From: DATKBT01 sp035546295
GTDB taxonomy: Bacteria; Acidobacteriota; Thermoanaerobaculia; Multivoradales; Multivoraceae
Length of the DNA: 36,015 bases
Direction of reading: 5' to 3'
Assembly (NCBI GenBank): GCA_035546295.1
Contig: DATKBT010000026.1
Coordinates: 1 to 36,015 of the forward strand
Part shown: piece by piece, positions 24,263 through 31,588 of the stretch
How positions within the stretch are numbered: the first letter of the stretch is position 1
Layout of the letters: every line of letters starts with the position of its first letter
Position numbers and translations under genes: made by a program
The notes under the pieces: model-generated
The model's input: the letters and a program-made list of their open reading frames with translations, nothing else
Told to the model about the DNA's origin: nothing
Database searches by the model: none

Positions 24263-24961
24263 TCAGCGGGCCTTGGCTTTGATCATCACGTCGACGCGGC
24301 GATTGAGCTGGCGGCCCCACTCGGTGTCGTTGTCGGCAGCCGGGTAGCCCTCGCCGTAGCCGATCGCCGCGATACGATCGGCGTCGACCCCACGGCCGAC
24401 CAGCAGGCCGCGAACGGCCTCGGCGCGGCGATTGGAGAGTGCGAGGTTGTGGACTTCGGAGCCGGTGGCGTCGGTGTGGCCTTGGACCACGACGGCGGTC
24501 TTTGGGTACTCGAGGAGGACACCCGCGACCTCGGAGACGGTCACCCGGCCCGAGCTGTCGAGCTGAGCGGAATCGACGTTGAACAGGACGTCGGAATCGA
24601 AGTGCACGAGCAGGGTCGACGGTCCGACCCGTTCGACCGAGGTGCCCGGAATCCGCGCGATCCGCTCTTCCTGGCGATCCATGTAGACGCCGACGCCGGT
24701 GCCGATCGCCGCGCCGATCGCTGCGCCGGCCAGGATCTCGTCAGCCTCCTCCTCACCCTTGAGGATGGCGGCGGCGGCGCCGGCGGCGCCGCCGACCACG
24801 GCGCCCTTCCTGGTCTTGTCGCGTTCGGTGGTGTAAGGGTCTCGGATCGACGCGCACCCCAGGAGGGCGGTGGAGATCAACGCCGCACACAGCAGCAGCG
24901 CGGACAACGGGGCGCCGATCGAGGGGCGATGTGAAGTGCGTGAAGTGCTCGAGGGGTGCAT
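24263..24961 (-). CDS. OmpA/Pal-type lipoprotein with glycine-zipper segment
   Basis: 232 residues. A lipoprotein signal ends with LLGC, with Cys 36 as the predicted lipidated residue. A glycine-zipper stretch rich in GAAGAA and GAAIGAAIGTGVG patterns (about 53-92) follows. The C-terminal OmpA-like peptidoglycan-binding domain (about 115-232) has VVVQGHTDATGSEVHNLALS and NRRAEAVRGLL, with the usual NRRVDV closing motif. It probably sits in the outer membrane and binds peptidoglycan. The ATG has GGGAGG 6 nt upstream. It is downstream of the metallophosphoesterase gene with a 181-nt gap, so probably has its own promoter. Confidence 0.9.
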   Translation of the reverse strand: MHPSSTSRTSHRPSIGAPLSALLLCAALISTALLGCASIRDPYTTERDKTRKGAVVGGAAGAAAAILKGEEEADEILAGAAIGAAIGTGVGVYMDRQEERIARIPGTSVERVGPSTLLVHFDSDVLFNVDSAQLDSSGRVTVSEVAGVLLEYPKTAVVVQGHTDATGSEVHNLALSNRRAEAVRGLLVGRGVDADRIAAIGYGEGYPAADNDTEWGRQLNRRVDVMIKAKAR

Positions 24962-25142
24962 GAAGGGCCTCCCTTCTTTGCAGGGAACTGGAGTTCTTAC
25001 CGGACATCGGCCGCGTGCCCGAGGGCGCTCCTGGGGTCGAAGGAACGGGAGGCGCCGCGCAACGGCTTCTCTGGCGAAGGTAGCAACGACCGTGCCAGTC
25101 CAATCGCAGAGTCGCCGACCGCCCCGATCGCCGAGGTGAGGA

Positions 25143-26213
25143 TCAGGGCGTAGGGTCTGTCGCTCCCGTCCCTCGAGCGCCGACCGTGGTGCCCTCTCCG
25201 GTCTCCTCCTGCCCCGAGACCTCTTCCGAGCCCTGTTCCGATTCCAGCTCGGATTCCAGCTCCTTCGCGACCCCGTTCTTCCGCGCCGCGTTCTTCCGCG
25301 CCGCCGCCGGAGCTTCGTACGACCACGAGTCCTCCTCCGTCAGCATCCAGCCCTCGGGCGCCCAGCGGCCGCGCGAAGTGTGGACCCTGCGTCCGGCGGT
25401 GTCGAGGTCGAACTGCCAGAATCCCTCGCGTCCCTCGAGGGTGGCGCTGCCGGCGCAGAAGACGCGCGGAGCGCCGTCGACCGGTCGCTGATGGAAGGCG
25501 TCGTGGAGGTGTCCGCAGAGGAGCGCGCCCCGATCGCCGAGCGGAGCGATCGTCTCCATGAGCTCGGTGGCGTTGTCGAGCCCGTGCAGCTTTGCGTGGG
25601 GTCGACCGTCCGGGCCGCAGGGCGGGTAGTGGGTGACGACGAAGACGAAGCGGTCGGCGAGTCGCGGATCGGCCAGCATCTTGCTGAGCGCCACGAGCTG
25701 CTCGTGCGGGATCAGGCCGCTCGAGCGCCACGGCCGGGGGTTGGGCCGGGAGCTGTTGACGGCGACCACGGCGACAGAGTCCTCGATCAAGCGCGCGATC
25801 GGCCAATGGTCGTCGACCAGGAGATCGGGCATGTCGGTCACGAGTAGATCTCCGAGGTTGCGCACGAAGCGCCCCTGCCGGACGACGTCTCCGAGATACA
25901 CGTCGTGGTTGCCCGGAACGCAGACGAAGCTCGCCGAGGTCGCCAGGATCGGCTCGATCGCCTCGCGTGCGTTCAGCAGCTCGAGCTCGGTTCCGAGCGT
26001 GGTGAAATCTCCCGAGAAGACGATCAGGTCCGGATCGTCCTCGTGGATGAGCGCAGCCAGCGCGTCGAGCTTGCGCTTGCCCTGTCGAAACGCTTCACGG
26101 CGGCGCAGGAGGTAGTTGCCGCCCCCCATGAGGCGCTTGCCGAACCAGTCGCGCAGCGGGACGCGCCGGAGCTGGAAGTCGAGGTGGATGTCGCTGAAGT
26201 GGAGAATGCGCAC
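25143..26213 (-). CDS. Calcineurin-like metallophosphoesterase
   Basis: 356 residues from GTG 26213, where the first codons lead directly into the first metal motif. The dimetal site is complete: D8 and H10 in FSDIH, then SGDFT, PGNHD, VVTHYPP and LCGHLH in order. The C-terminal about 55 residues are an acidic low-complexity tail (Glu/Ser/Gly) after the fold. The enzyme hydrolyses phosphoesters such as cyclic nucleotides or phospholipid headgroups; the substrate cannot be told. A TATCCT -10-like box lies 20-25 nt upstream (26233-26238, minus), which rules out the much longer open frame that begins farther upstream. Confidence 0.85.
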   Translation of the reverse strand: MRILHFSDIHLDFQLRRVPLRDWFGKRLMGGGNYLLRRREAFRQGKRKLDALAALIHEDDPDLIVFSGDFTTLGTELELLNAREAIEPILATSASFVCVPGNHDVYLGDVVRQGRFVRNLGDLLVTDMPDLLVDDHWPIARLIEDSVAVVAVNSSRPNPRPWRSSGLIPHEQLVALSKMLADPRLADRFVFVVTHYPPCGPDGRPHAKLHGLDNATELMETIAPLGDRGALLCGHLHDAFHQRPVDGAPRVFCAGSATLEGREGFWQFDLDTAGRRVHTSRGRWAPEGWMLTEEDSWSYEAPAAARKNAARKNGVAKELESELESEQGSEEVSGQEETGEGTTVGARGTGATDPTP

Positions 26214-26232
26214 CGGTCGAAGCTCCCACGCG

Positions 26233-26238
26233 AGGATA
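26233..26238 (-). promoter_or_regulatory. Candidate -10 box (TATCCT) for the metallophosphoesterase gene
   Basis: The minus strand reads CGTTATCCTCGCG. Transcription would begin about 14-15 nt before the GTG start at 26213, with GGGAG inside this very short leader. Confidence 0.4.
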
Positions 26239-26371
26239 ACGCCCCTCTCTCGAGAGGCCGGCCGCAACGGAAGGGGCTGGTCTGGCGGTCCCCGCCCCCG
26301 CGCCGTCTCGCCGACGACGTGAGCGAGCCGACTCAGCGCCTCTGCGGAGCCTCGGCTCCTCCGGAAGACCG

Positions 26372-26734
26372 TCAGTGCCGGAGGTGGTCCACGAGCGCCT
26401 TGCGTGCCCTGGGAGGCCACGTCCGGAAGCGCAGAGCGCCGACGCCGTACTCGGGATCCTGGCGCAACACGACCGCTGGGAGGCGCTCGAAGGAGGTGCC
26501 ACCGAGCTCGAAGGACACCAGGACGTCGGACCCGACCTCGACCTCGGACGTCATCGCCAGGGCGAGGCCATCCTCGCAGATGTCGACCGCGTTGCCCGCC
26601 CACATCGGCCGGCTCGAGAGCGGACCTCCGAGGGTCACGAAGACGCCCGGCATCGGATGCCGCCGCGAACGCCTCCGGTCGTCGGCGGCCTGCAACGGCG
26701 TCTCACGCCATGCGTTCGTAGGAGCTGCGTTCAT
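26372..26734 (-). CDS. PilZ-domain protein (c-di-GMP receptor, variant motif)
   Basis: 120 residues, a single PilZ domain. The arginine motif is RRRSRRH (20-26). The second motif reads DICEDG (51-56) in place of the canonical (D/N)xSxxG, so Ser is replaced by Cys. PilZ domains bind cyclic di-GMP and control motility, adhesion or secretion; the Cys variant may bind weakly or be altered. The ATG has GGAGGA upstream and an excellent extended -10 box (TGCTAGAAT). No partner enzyme is adjacent, although a PilB/GspE-type ATPase lies about 7 kb away. Confidence 0.82.
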   Translation of the reverse strand: MNAAPTNAWRETPLQAADDRRRSRRHPMPGVFVTLGGPLSSRPMWAGNAVDICEDGLALAMTSEVEVGSDVLVSFELGGTSFERLPAVVLRQDPEYGVGALRFRTWPPRARKALVDHLRH

Positions 26735-26789
26735 CGGAGAGTCCTCCGAGTTCGATCCGAAGCTGGCTGTTCGTGGGAAGAAGCTGCGG

Positions 26790-26795
26790 ATTCTA
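26790..26795 (-). promoter_or_regulatory. Extended -10 box (TGCTAGAAT) for the PilZ gene
   Basis: The minus strand reads GTGCTAGAATCC, a five-of-six match to TATAAT with a TGn extension, about 56-61 nt before the ATG. It is the best single promoter match in the window. No convincing -35. Confidence 0.5.
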
Positions 26796-26950
26796 GCACG
26801 AGCCGGCGCGATGGGCCGCCACGCCTGACCCCGATCAGTATAGCCTGGTCGCCGACGCCGAACCCGAGCTCCGATCCGCAGCCCCGTTCCTGGAGGCGCT
26901 GCGCGCGACGGTGCGGCACGATCGACAGAACCGGAAAGGAGCGCTCGCTC

Positions 26951-27463
26951 ATGTCACAAGCCCGAGGATCGACCGGACCCTGGATCTCGCTGACGCTCGC
27001 CGGCGCGCTGCTGGCGGGTTGCCAGCAGCGCCTCGACATGGACCGGCTGAGCGAGATCGTCAGCCACGGGATCACCGAGCAGATGGGCCTCGAGGTCACG
27101 TCGGTCGAGTGCCCCGAGGGCGTGATGATCGAGGCCGGCAACACCTTCGAGTGCACCGCGCAGGCCGAGGGGGGCGGCGTTCTCCAGGTCGAGATCGAGC
27201 AAGAGGACGACGAGGGAAACGTCACCTGGAAGGTTGTCGCCATGGAAGGGATCCTCGACCTGGAGCTCCTGGTCGGACAGATCCAGAGCGGCCTGGCCGA
27301 GCAGGCGCAGATGGAGGCGAGCGTGGACTGCGGAGGCCGGTTCCGGGCCGCTGAAGCCGGCGATGCCTTCCAGTGCGCGGTCACCGACGCCGCGGGCAAC
27401 GAAGGGACGATCACGGTCACGGTCACCGACGATCAGGGCAACGTGAGCTGGGCCGTCGACTGA
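26951..27463 (+). CDS. Lipoprotein with two DUF4333-like domains
   Basis: 170 residues. The lipoprotein signal ends with LAGC (Cys 24). Two homologous segments follow (about 30-95 and 98-168). Each has a helix, a beta strand, a pair of cysteines (VECPE...FECTAQ and VDCGG...FQCAV) and a repeated GN(V/E)xW(K/A)V-type closing strand. The cysteine pairs probably form a disulfide in each domain outside the cytoplasm. DUF4333 domains are common in actinobacterial lipoproteins and have no established function. AAGGAG precedes the ATG by 9 nt. The M20 gene begins 45 nt downstream with its own ribosome site. Confidence 0.8.
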   Translation: MSQARGSTGPWISLTLAGALLAGCQQRLDMDRLSEIVSHGITEQMGLEVTSVECPEGVMIEAGNTFECTAQAEGGGVLQVEIEQEDDEGNVTWKVVAMEGILDLELLVGQIQSGLAEQAQMEASVDCGGRFRAAEAGDAFQCAVTDAAGNEGTITVTVTDDQGNVSWAVD

Positions 27464-27508
27464 GGATCGCGGCGGGATGCGTCGGCCGATGCTTCGGAGG
27501 ATGCGCGA

Positions 27509-28955
27509 ATGAGACCCCCGACGATTGCGAAAGCCGCGGGCGTTCTCGCGCTCGCGTTCACATTGCTGACGGCCGGGGCTGCCGCCGGACAACCGGCCGA
27601 ACGCGATCCCGATGACCGGACCGCCTTCGAGGCCGAGACCCTCGAGCATTTCCAGGCGCTGCTGCGGGCCGACACCCGCAATCCCCCCGGCAACGAGACC
27701 CGGGCCGTCGAGGTCCTGCGCGCCGTCCTCGAGCGGGAGGGCGTTCCCTTCGAGATCTTCGCGCTCGAGCCGGAGCGCGCCAACCTGGTCGCTCGCCTGC
27801 GCGGCAACGGCGAACGGCCGCCGCTCCTGATCATGGCCCACACCGACGTGGTCACCGTCGATCCAGCCAAGTGGTCGGTGCCGCCGTTCAGCGGGGCGGT
27901 CGCAGATGGCTACGTCACCAGCCGAGGCACGGTCGACGACAAGGACAACCTGGTCGCCTCGCTGATGACGGTGCTCGACCTCTCGCGCCGCATCGGGCGC
28001 GGCGAGCTGGAGCTGGCCCGCGACCTGATCTTCCTCGCCGAATCGGGCGAGGAGGGCACCACCCACGTCGGCATCGCGTTCATGGTAGCAGCACTTCGAC
28101 GCGATCGAAGCCGAGTTCTGCCTGGCCGAGGGCGGCGGCGTGGTGCGCGAGGGGGGAGCGCCCCGCTACGCCTCGGTGCAGACGCTCGAGAAGCGGCCGT
28201 ACGCGGTCGAGCTCGTGGCGCGCGGGGTGGCCGGCCATGGCTCGGTGCCGCTGCAGACGAACTCGGTCGTGCGGCTCTCCAAGGCGGTGGCTACGGTCGG
28301 CGACTGGCGTTCCCCGATCCGGCTCAACGAGACCACCAGCGCCTACTTCGATCGCCTCGCATCGATCTCTGAGCCCGAGGCGGCGGCGCGCTACCTGGCG
28401 CTGCTCGATCCCGAGACCGCCGGCGAGGTCGACGAGTACCTGCTCGAGCACGAGCCGCGTCACGCCTCGATGATCCGCACCTCGCTCTCGCCCAACATCA
28501 TCGACGGCGGCTACCGGATCAACGTCATCCCGTCGGAGTCGAAGGCGATCGTCGACGTTCGCGCTCTCCCGGACGAGGACATCCCCGAGCTTCTCGAGCA
28601 GATCCGCGAGGTGGTCGACGACGGCGCGGTCGAGGTCCGCCTCGGCGAACGCGCGATGCGCCCGCCCGGCGGCGAGGTCGACCTGGGCTCCGAGGCGTTC
28701 GTGGCGATCGAGGAGGGCATCCGCGAGCACTATGGCGTCATCACGCTGCCCAGCATGAGCACCGGCGCCACCGACATGGCGTTCCTGCGCGCCAAGGGTG
28801 TCCAGTGCTACGGCATCGGACCCGCGATCGACATCGAGGACGGCCCGATGGGCTACGGAGCGCACAGCGACCAGGAGCGAATTCTGGTCTCCGAGCTCCA
28901 CCGCTTCGTGCGCTTCCATCGCGACCTCGTCGAGCGGCTGGTGCGCGCCGACTGA
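27509..28955 (+). pseudogene. Secreted M20-family metallopeptidase, split by a frameshift near 28085-28089
   Basis: Read through the shift this would be about 482 residues, normal for this M20 branch. The start has a signal peptide and GGAGG 8 nt upstream. The first frame carries MAHTDVV (metal His/Asp), GTVDDKDN and ESGEEG, and reaches HVGIAFMV. There the frame changes: the continuation QHFDAIEAEFCLAEGGGVV is in the +1 frame, directly after a TAG at 28086-28088. The rest continues to the last His in YGAHSDQERILVSEL. The simplest explanation is loss of two bases (or gain of one). It may be a real inactivation, an assembly error or, less likely, recoding. Downstream is a permease remnant on the other strand, so this locus may be decaying. 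Confidence 0.82.
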
Positions 28956-29019
28956 GACGAAGCCGTCGACTGGCTGGTCGAGGCTCTGCCGGTCGAGGCA
29001 GAGGTCCTCACGCGCCAGG

Positions 29020-29140
29020 AGGCCGCCGAGGTCGTAGGCGTCCGGATCGGCGCGCTCGGGATCGGCGGCCAGCGGCACCCACAGGTGCGCCACCTCGGGG
29101 AAGTGGAACCCGGGCGGAGCGACGCCGACGACGGACATCT
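29020..29140 (-). pseudogene. Remnant of an ADOP-type permease periplasmic domain
   Basis: On the minus strand, about 40 residues around SVVGVAPPGFHFPEVAHLWV and PLAADPE match the periplasmic MacB-type domain that follows the first membrane helix of ADOP permeases (compare the VVGVAPTVDPYEGELWYPL region of the permease at 4472-7174). No membrane helices or FtsX blocks remain on either side, and the upstream part runs into the promoter region of the RRM gene. It is a short relic of a second permease gene. Confidence 0.7.
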
Positions 29141-29205
29141 CCGTCCTCGAAGACCGGTCCGAACGCCTCCTGCCGAGCTGAGAAGACACGAACCCTGCAC
29201 TGTGC

Positions 29206-29211
29206 TAGAGT
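29206..29211 (+). promoter_or_regulatory. Candidate promoter for the RRM gene (extended -10 TGCTAGAGT)
   Basis: TAGAGT with a TGn extension and an AAGACA hexamer 17 nt upstream (29183-29188, four of six to TTGACA). It predicts a leader of about 180 nt before the ATG at 29398, long for such a small gene. Confidence 0.45.
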
Positions 29212-29397
29212 GCTCGGCGAGATCGAAGCGGACCCTCAAGCGTCCGTGCAGTGCAGTCCCCCCTCCTGAAGCGATTCCCAAAAGCATCCCTTCCCGAGCG
29301 GCGAGCTCCGTGCCGCGCCAGTCTGCGTCCATCTCGCTTCTCCCACATCCGGTGAGAGAGGCACACAGTCGCCCGCGCAGCGGGAAGGAAATGCATC

Positions 29398-29679
29398 ATG
29401 AGCAAGAGAATCTACGTCGGGAACCTGCCTTTCGACAGCACCGAGCAGGGTCTTCGCGATCTGTTCGGAAGCCACGGCGAGGTGGACGGCGTCAGCATCA
29501 TCACCGACCGTGAGACCGGCCGTTCGCGCGGCTTCGGTTTCGTCGAGATGTCGAGCGGCGCCAAGGAGGCGATCTCGGCCCTCAACGGCCACTCGATGGG
29601 CGGGCGCAACCTGACCGTCAACGAGGCGCGGCCGCGCACCGAGCGCGGTGGCGGTGGCGGCGGCGGTCCCCGCTGGTAG
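29398..29679 (+). CDS. RRM-domain, glycine-tailed RNA-binding protein
   Basis: 93 residues. A single RNA recognition motif with RNP2 IYVGNL (5-10) and RNP1 RGFGFVEM (44-51) is followed by a short basic-glycine tail (about 78-93). Bacterial proteins of this size bind single-stranded RNA, and in cyanobacteria relatives are induced by cold. A ribosome site (GGAAGGAA) precedes the ATG. The gene stands alone between a candidate promoter with long leader and a strong terminator hairpin, so it is an independent single-gene transcript. Confidence 0.93.
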   Translation: MSKRIYVGNLPFDSTEQGLRDLFGSHGEVDGVSIITDRETGRSRGFGFVEMSSGAKEAISALNGHSMGGRNLTVNEARPRTERGGGGGGGPRW

Positions 29680-29716
29680 ACGCTGCGGCCCTCTGAGGCC
29701 GACGCCAAACGAACGA

Positions 29717-29761
29717 GCGGCCGATCCGCCGGCTGGGTTTCCAGCCCGGCGGGTCGGCCGC
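29717..29761 (+). terminator. Strong terminator-like hairpin after the RRM gene
   Basis: GCGGCCGATCCGCCGGCTGG (29717-29736) pairs with 29741-29761 around a GTTT loop, giving about 19-20 base pairs with two small imperfections. It lies 38 nt after the RRM stop. There is no T tract, as is common in very GC-rich genomes. Confidence 0.65.
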
Positions 29762-29819
29762 AAGTACGTTCAGGGCGCTTCTACTTTCAGGGCGCTTCGA
29801 GGCGAAGCTCCCGAAGTCG

Positions 29820-30956
29820 TCAGACCGGCGACTCTTCGAGCACGGTCCCGCACAGCTCGAACCACGATCGCCAGTCCTCGCGCAGGTCCGCCTTGATCCG
29901 GCGCATCTCGCGACGGATCGCCTGGTGCGCGGCGCGTCCGCCGCTGCGCTCCGCGAGATCCCCCCGCAGCTCGTTGAGCCGCGCGAGCTTGGCCTGGATC
30001 ACCTCGAAGAGATGGTGGATCGCCTCCTCCAGCTCCTCCCGCCGGGTGGCCCAGACGCCGGACTCGAGCTTGTCGAGCAGGAGCTTGCGATCCTCGACCA
30101 GCAGTCGCTCACGGATGGCGTGCTGGCTGTGCCGCCGGAGATTGGAGGCGAGGCCCATCTTGTGCAGCGTCCAGATCGTCCACTTGGCCGGGTCGAAGTG
30201 GTACCAGCGGACGCCGTTCCGGTAGTCCGACGGGAAGGTGTGGTGGTAGTTGTGGTACCCCTCGCCGACGGTGAGCAGCGCCAGGAGGTGGTTGTCGACC
30301 GCCGAGTGCTCGCGGGAGTACGTCCGTTCGCCCCAGCAGTGCGCGAGCGAGTTGATGAACCAGGTGAGGTGATGCGAGATCCCGAGTCGGGTCCACCCGG
30401 TGAGCACCAGGGCGCCGATCCAATCGCCGACCAGCCAGCCGACCAGAGCGACGACGCTCAGGTTGGCGACGGCCGCGACGGCGCCGTAGTGCCGGTGCTG
30501 GAACATCACGAGAGGGTTGCGGGTGAGGTCCTTGACGTGGCGCCGGTCGATCTCGCGCGCCGGCTCGAACAGCCAGAGCACGTGGGCGTGCCAGAACCCC
30601 CTCGTGATGCTGTAGGGGTCGCGATCGGTGTCGGTGTAGCTGTGGTGGAAGCGGTGGTCGAACGCCCAGCGCAGCGCGCTGCCCTGGAGCGCCATCGTCG
30701 CGAAGAAGAGCAGCACTCCCTCGGCAGCGGGATGCAGCGAGTACCCTCGGTGGGCGTAGAAGCGGTGGTAGGCCGCGCCGATGCCGAGCTGGGTGAGGAA
30801 GAGCACCGCCACCGAGGCGACGATCAACGGCACGCCCGGCGGGTGCAACCAGAAGTAGAACGGCAGACCCACCAGTAGCCCGAGGTGGTAGCCGATGATG
30901 AACAACCCCGTGAACGAGGTCCAACCACGCGATGCCTTCGTTTTCTCGATGCTCAA
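29820..30956 (-). CDS. Fatty-acid (acyl-CoA delta-9 type) desaturase
   Basis: 378 residues. Integral-membrane di-iron desaturase that puts a cis double bond in acyl chains. Three histidine boxes are complete: HRFYAHR (about 64-70), HRFHHSYTDTDRD (about 101-113) and EGYHNYHHTFP (about 234-244). Four membrane helices lie around them. The about 110-residue C-terminal extension is a charged helical region (ERLLVEDRKLLLDKLE onwards). The TTG start is preferred because GGAGGA lies about 7 nt upstream and MSIEKTKASRGW leads directly into the first helix; upstream frames are not family-like. The gene helps set membrane fluidity. Confidence 0.9.
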   Translation of the reverse strand: MSIEKTKASRGWTSFTGLFIIGYHLGLLVGLPFYFWLHPPGVPLIVASVAVLFLTQLGIGAAYHRFYAHRGYSLHPAAEGVLLFFATMALQGSALRWAFDHRFHHSYTDTDRDPYSITRGFWHAHVLWLFEPAREIDRRHVKDLTRNPLVMFQHRHYGAVAAVANLSVVALVGWLVGDWIGALVLTGWTRLGISHHLTWFINSLAHCWGERTYSREHSAVDNHLLALLTVGEGYHNYHHTFPSDYRNGVRWYHFDPAKWTIWTLHKMGLASNLRRHSQHAIRERLLVEDRKLLLDKLESGVWATRREELEEAIHHLFEVIQAKLARLNELRGDLAERSGGRAAHQAIRREMRRIKADLREDWRSWFELCGTVLEESPV

Positions 30957-31216
30957 AACGACTCCTCCACGGTCCGATTCGGTGCCAACGCGATCCCGAA
31001 CGGTGTGGCGCCTTCTGAGGCCTGCGTCTCGTCCTGCGGATCCTCCGTACGAGGGCCCGGACGCATCGCGGGCTTGGAATTTTGCGTGATCGCTCGTCTG
31101 ACTGGATCGCTCGGGTGAGCCCACCCGAACGGGTGCGCTCGGCTCCCTCGCTGCCCCCGATCCGGAGAAGACCGGAGAGAGGGCTCTGAGTCAGAGAAGC
31201 GAACGAGCTCGGCCAC

Positions 31217-31255
31217 TATTCCACAAGCGTATTCCACAAGCGTATTCCACAAGCG
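31217..31255. repeat. 13-bp tandem repeat (TATTCCACAAGCG x3)
   Basis: Three exact units. On the minus strand each junction creates TACGCT, the hexamer used as -10 box upstream of trhA and the first M20 gene, so two such hexamers face the desaturase gene about 270 nt away. Confidence 0.9.
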
Positions 31256-31525
31256 CTGTGGTTCCCGCACGCCGGAGCCGAGATGGCCGGCAGACGCCTT
31301 CGGCAGGAGCCTGGTCCACCGGCCCGGCGAACGAGCGGGCAGAGAGGGGCGGCGGCCACGATGCTGCGGATTCCTGCACGCGGGGACGCGGCTCCGGTAA
31401 CATCCCGAAGACCCGTCGGCAACGTGGGCGCCGAATGTTGGCTGCGTCGGCGATCGCTGGTCTCGCCGGTCACTGCCGGCAGGGCGATCGAGCGCCTTCG
31501 CCCTGCGGGTGGTCGGGTGGTCGGG

Positions 31526-31573
31526 CGCTCGACAGTTCGCTCGACAGTTCACTCGACAGTGCGCTCGACAGTG
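31526..31573. repeat. 12-bp tandem repeat (CGCTCGACAGTT-like x4)
   Basis: Four units with two variants (ending GTT or GTG, one starting CACTC). The array stops 4 nt before the TAGCGT box of the next gene. Confidence 0.88.
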
Positions 31574-31576
31574 CAG

Positions 31577-31582
31577 TAGCGT
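31577..31582 (+). promoter_or_regulatory. Leaderless-type -10 box (TAGCGT) for the anchor-B-like gene
   Basis: TAGCGT ends 6 nt before the ATG at 31589. No ribosome binding site is visible. The 12-bp tandem array occupies the position where a -35 would be. Confidence 0.48.
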
Positions 31583-31588
31583 CATTCG

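Larger units (their letters stand above)
30957..31588. other. Long divergent intergenic region with tandem repeats
   Basis: 632 nt between the desaturase (minus) and the anchor-B-like gene (plus). It holds a hairpin TCGGGTG-AGCC-CACCCGA (31111-31128), a 13-bp tandem repeat (31217-31255), a pair of GTGGTCGGG units (about 31508-31525), a 12-bp tandem repeat (31526-31573) and the -10 box of the right-hand gene. Open frames crossing it show no family similarity. No tRNA or other RNA gene is visible. Confidence 0.55.

Noticed and set aside
28140..28955. A separate downstream M20 gene starting at the GTG at 28140
   Set aside because: Its first residues are mid-domain sequence that continues directly from the upstream frame, and no ribosome site precedes the GTG.
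30957..31588. Possible coding frames in the long intergenic region
   Set aside because: They are composed of repeat-derived and arginine-rich sequence with no ribosome site or family match.
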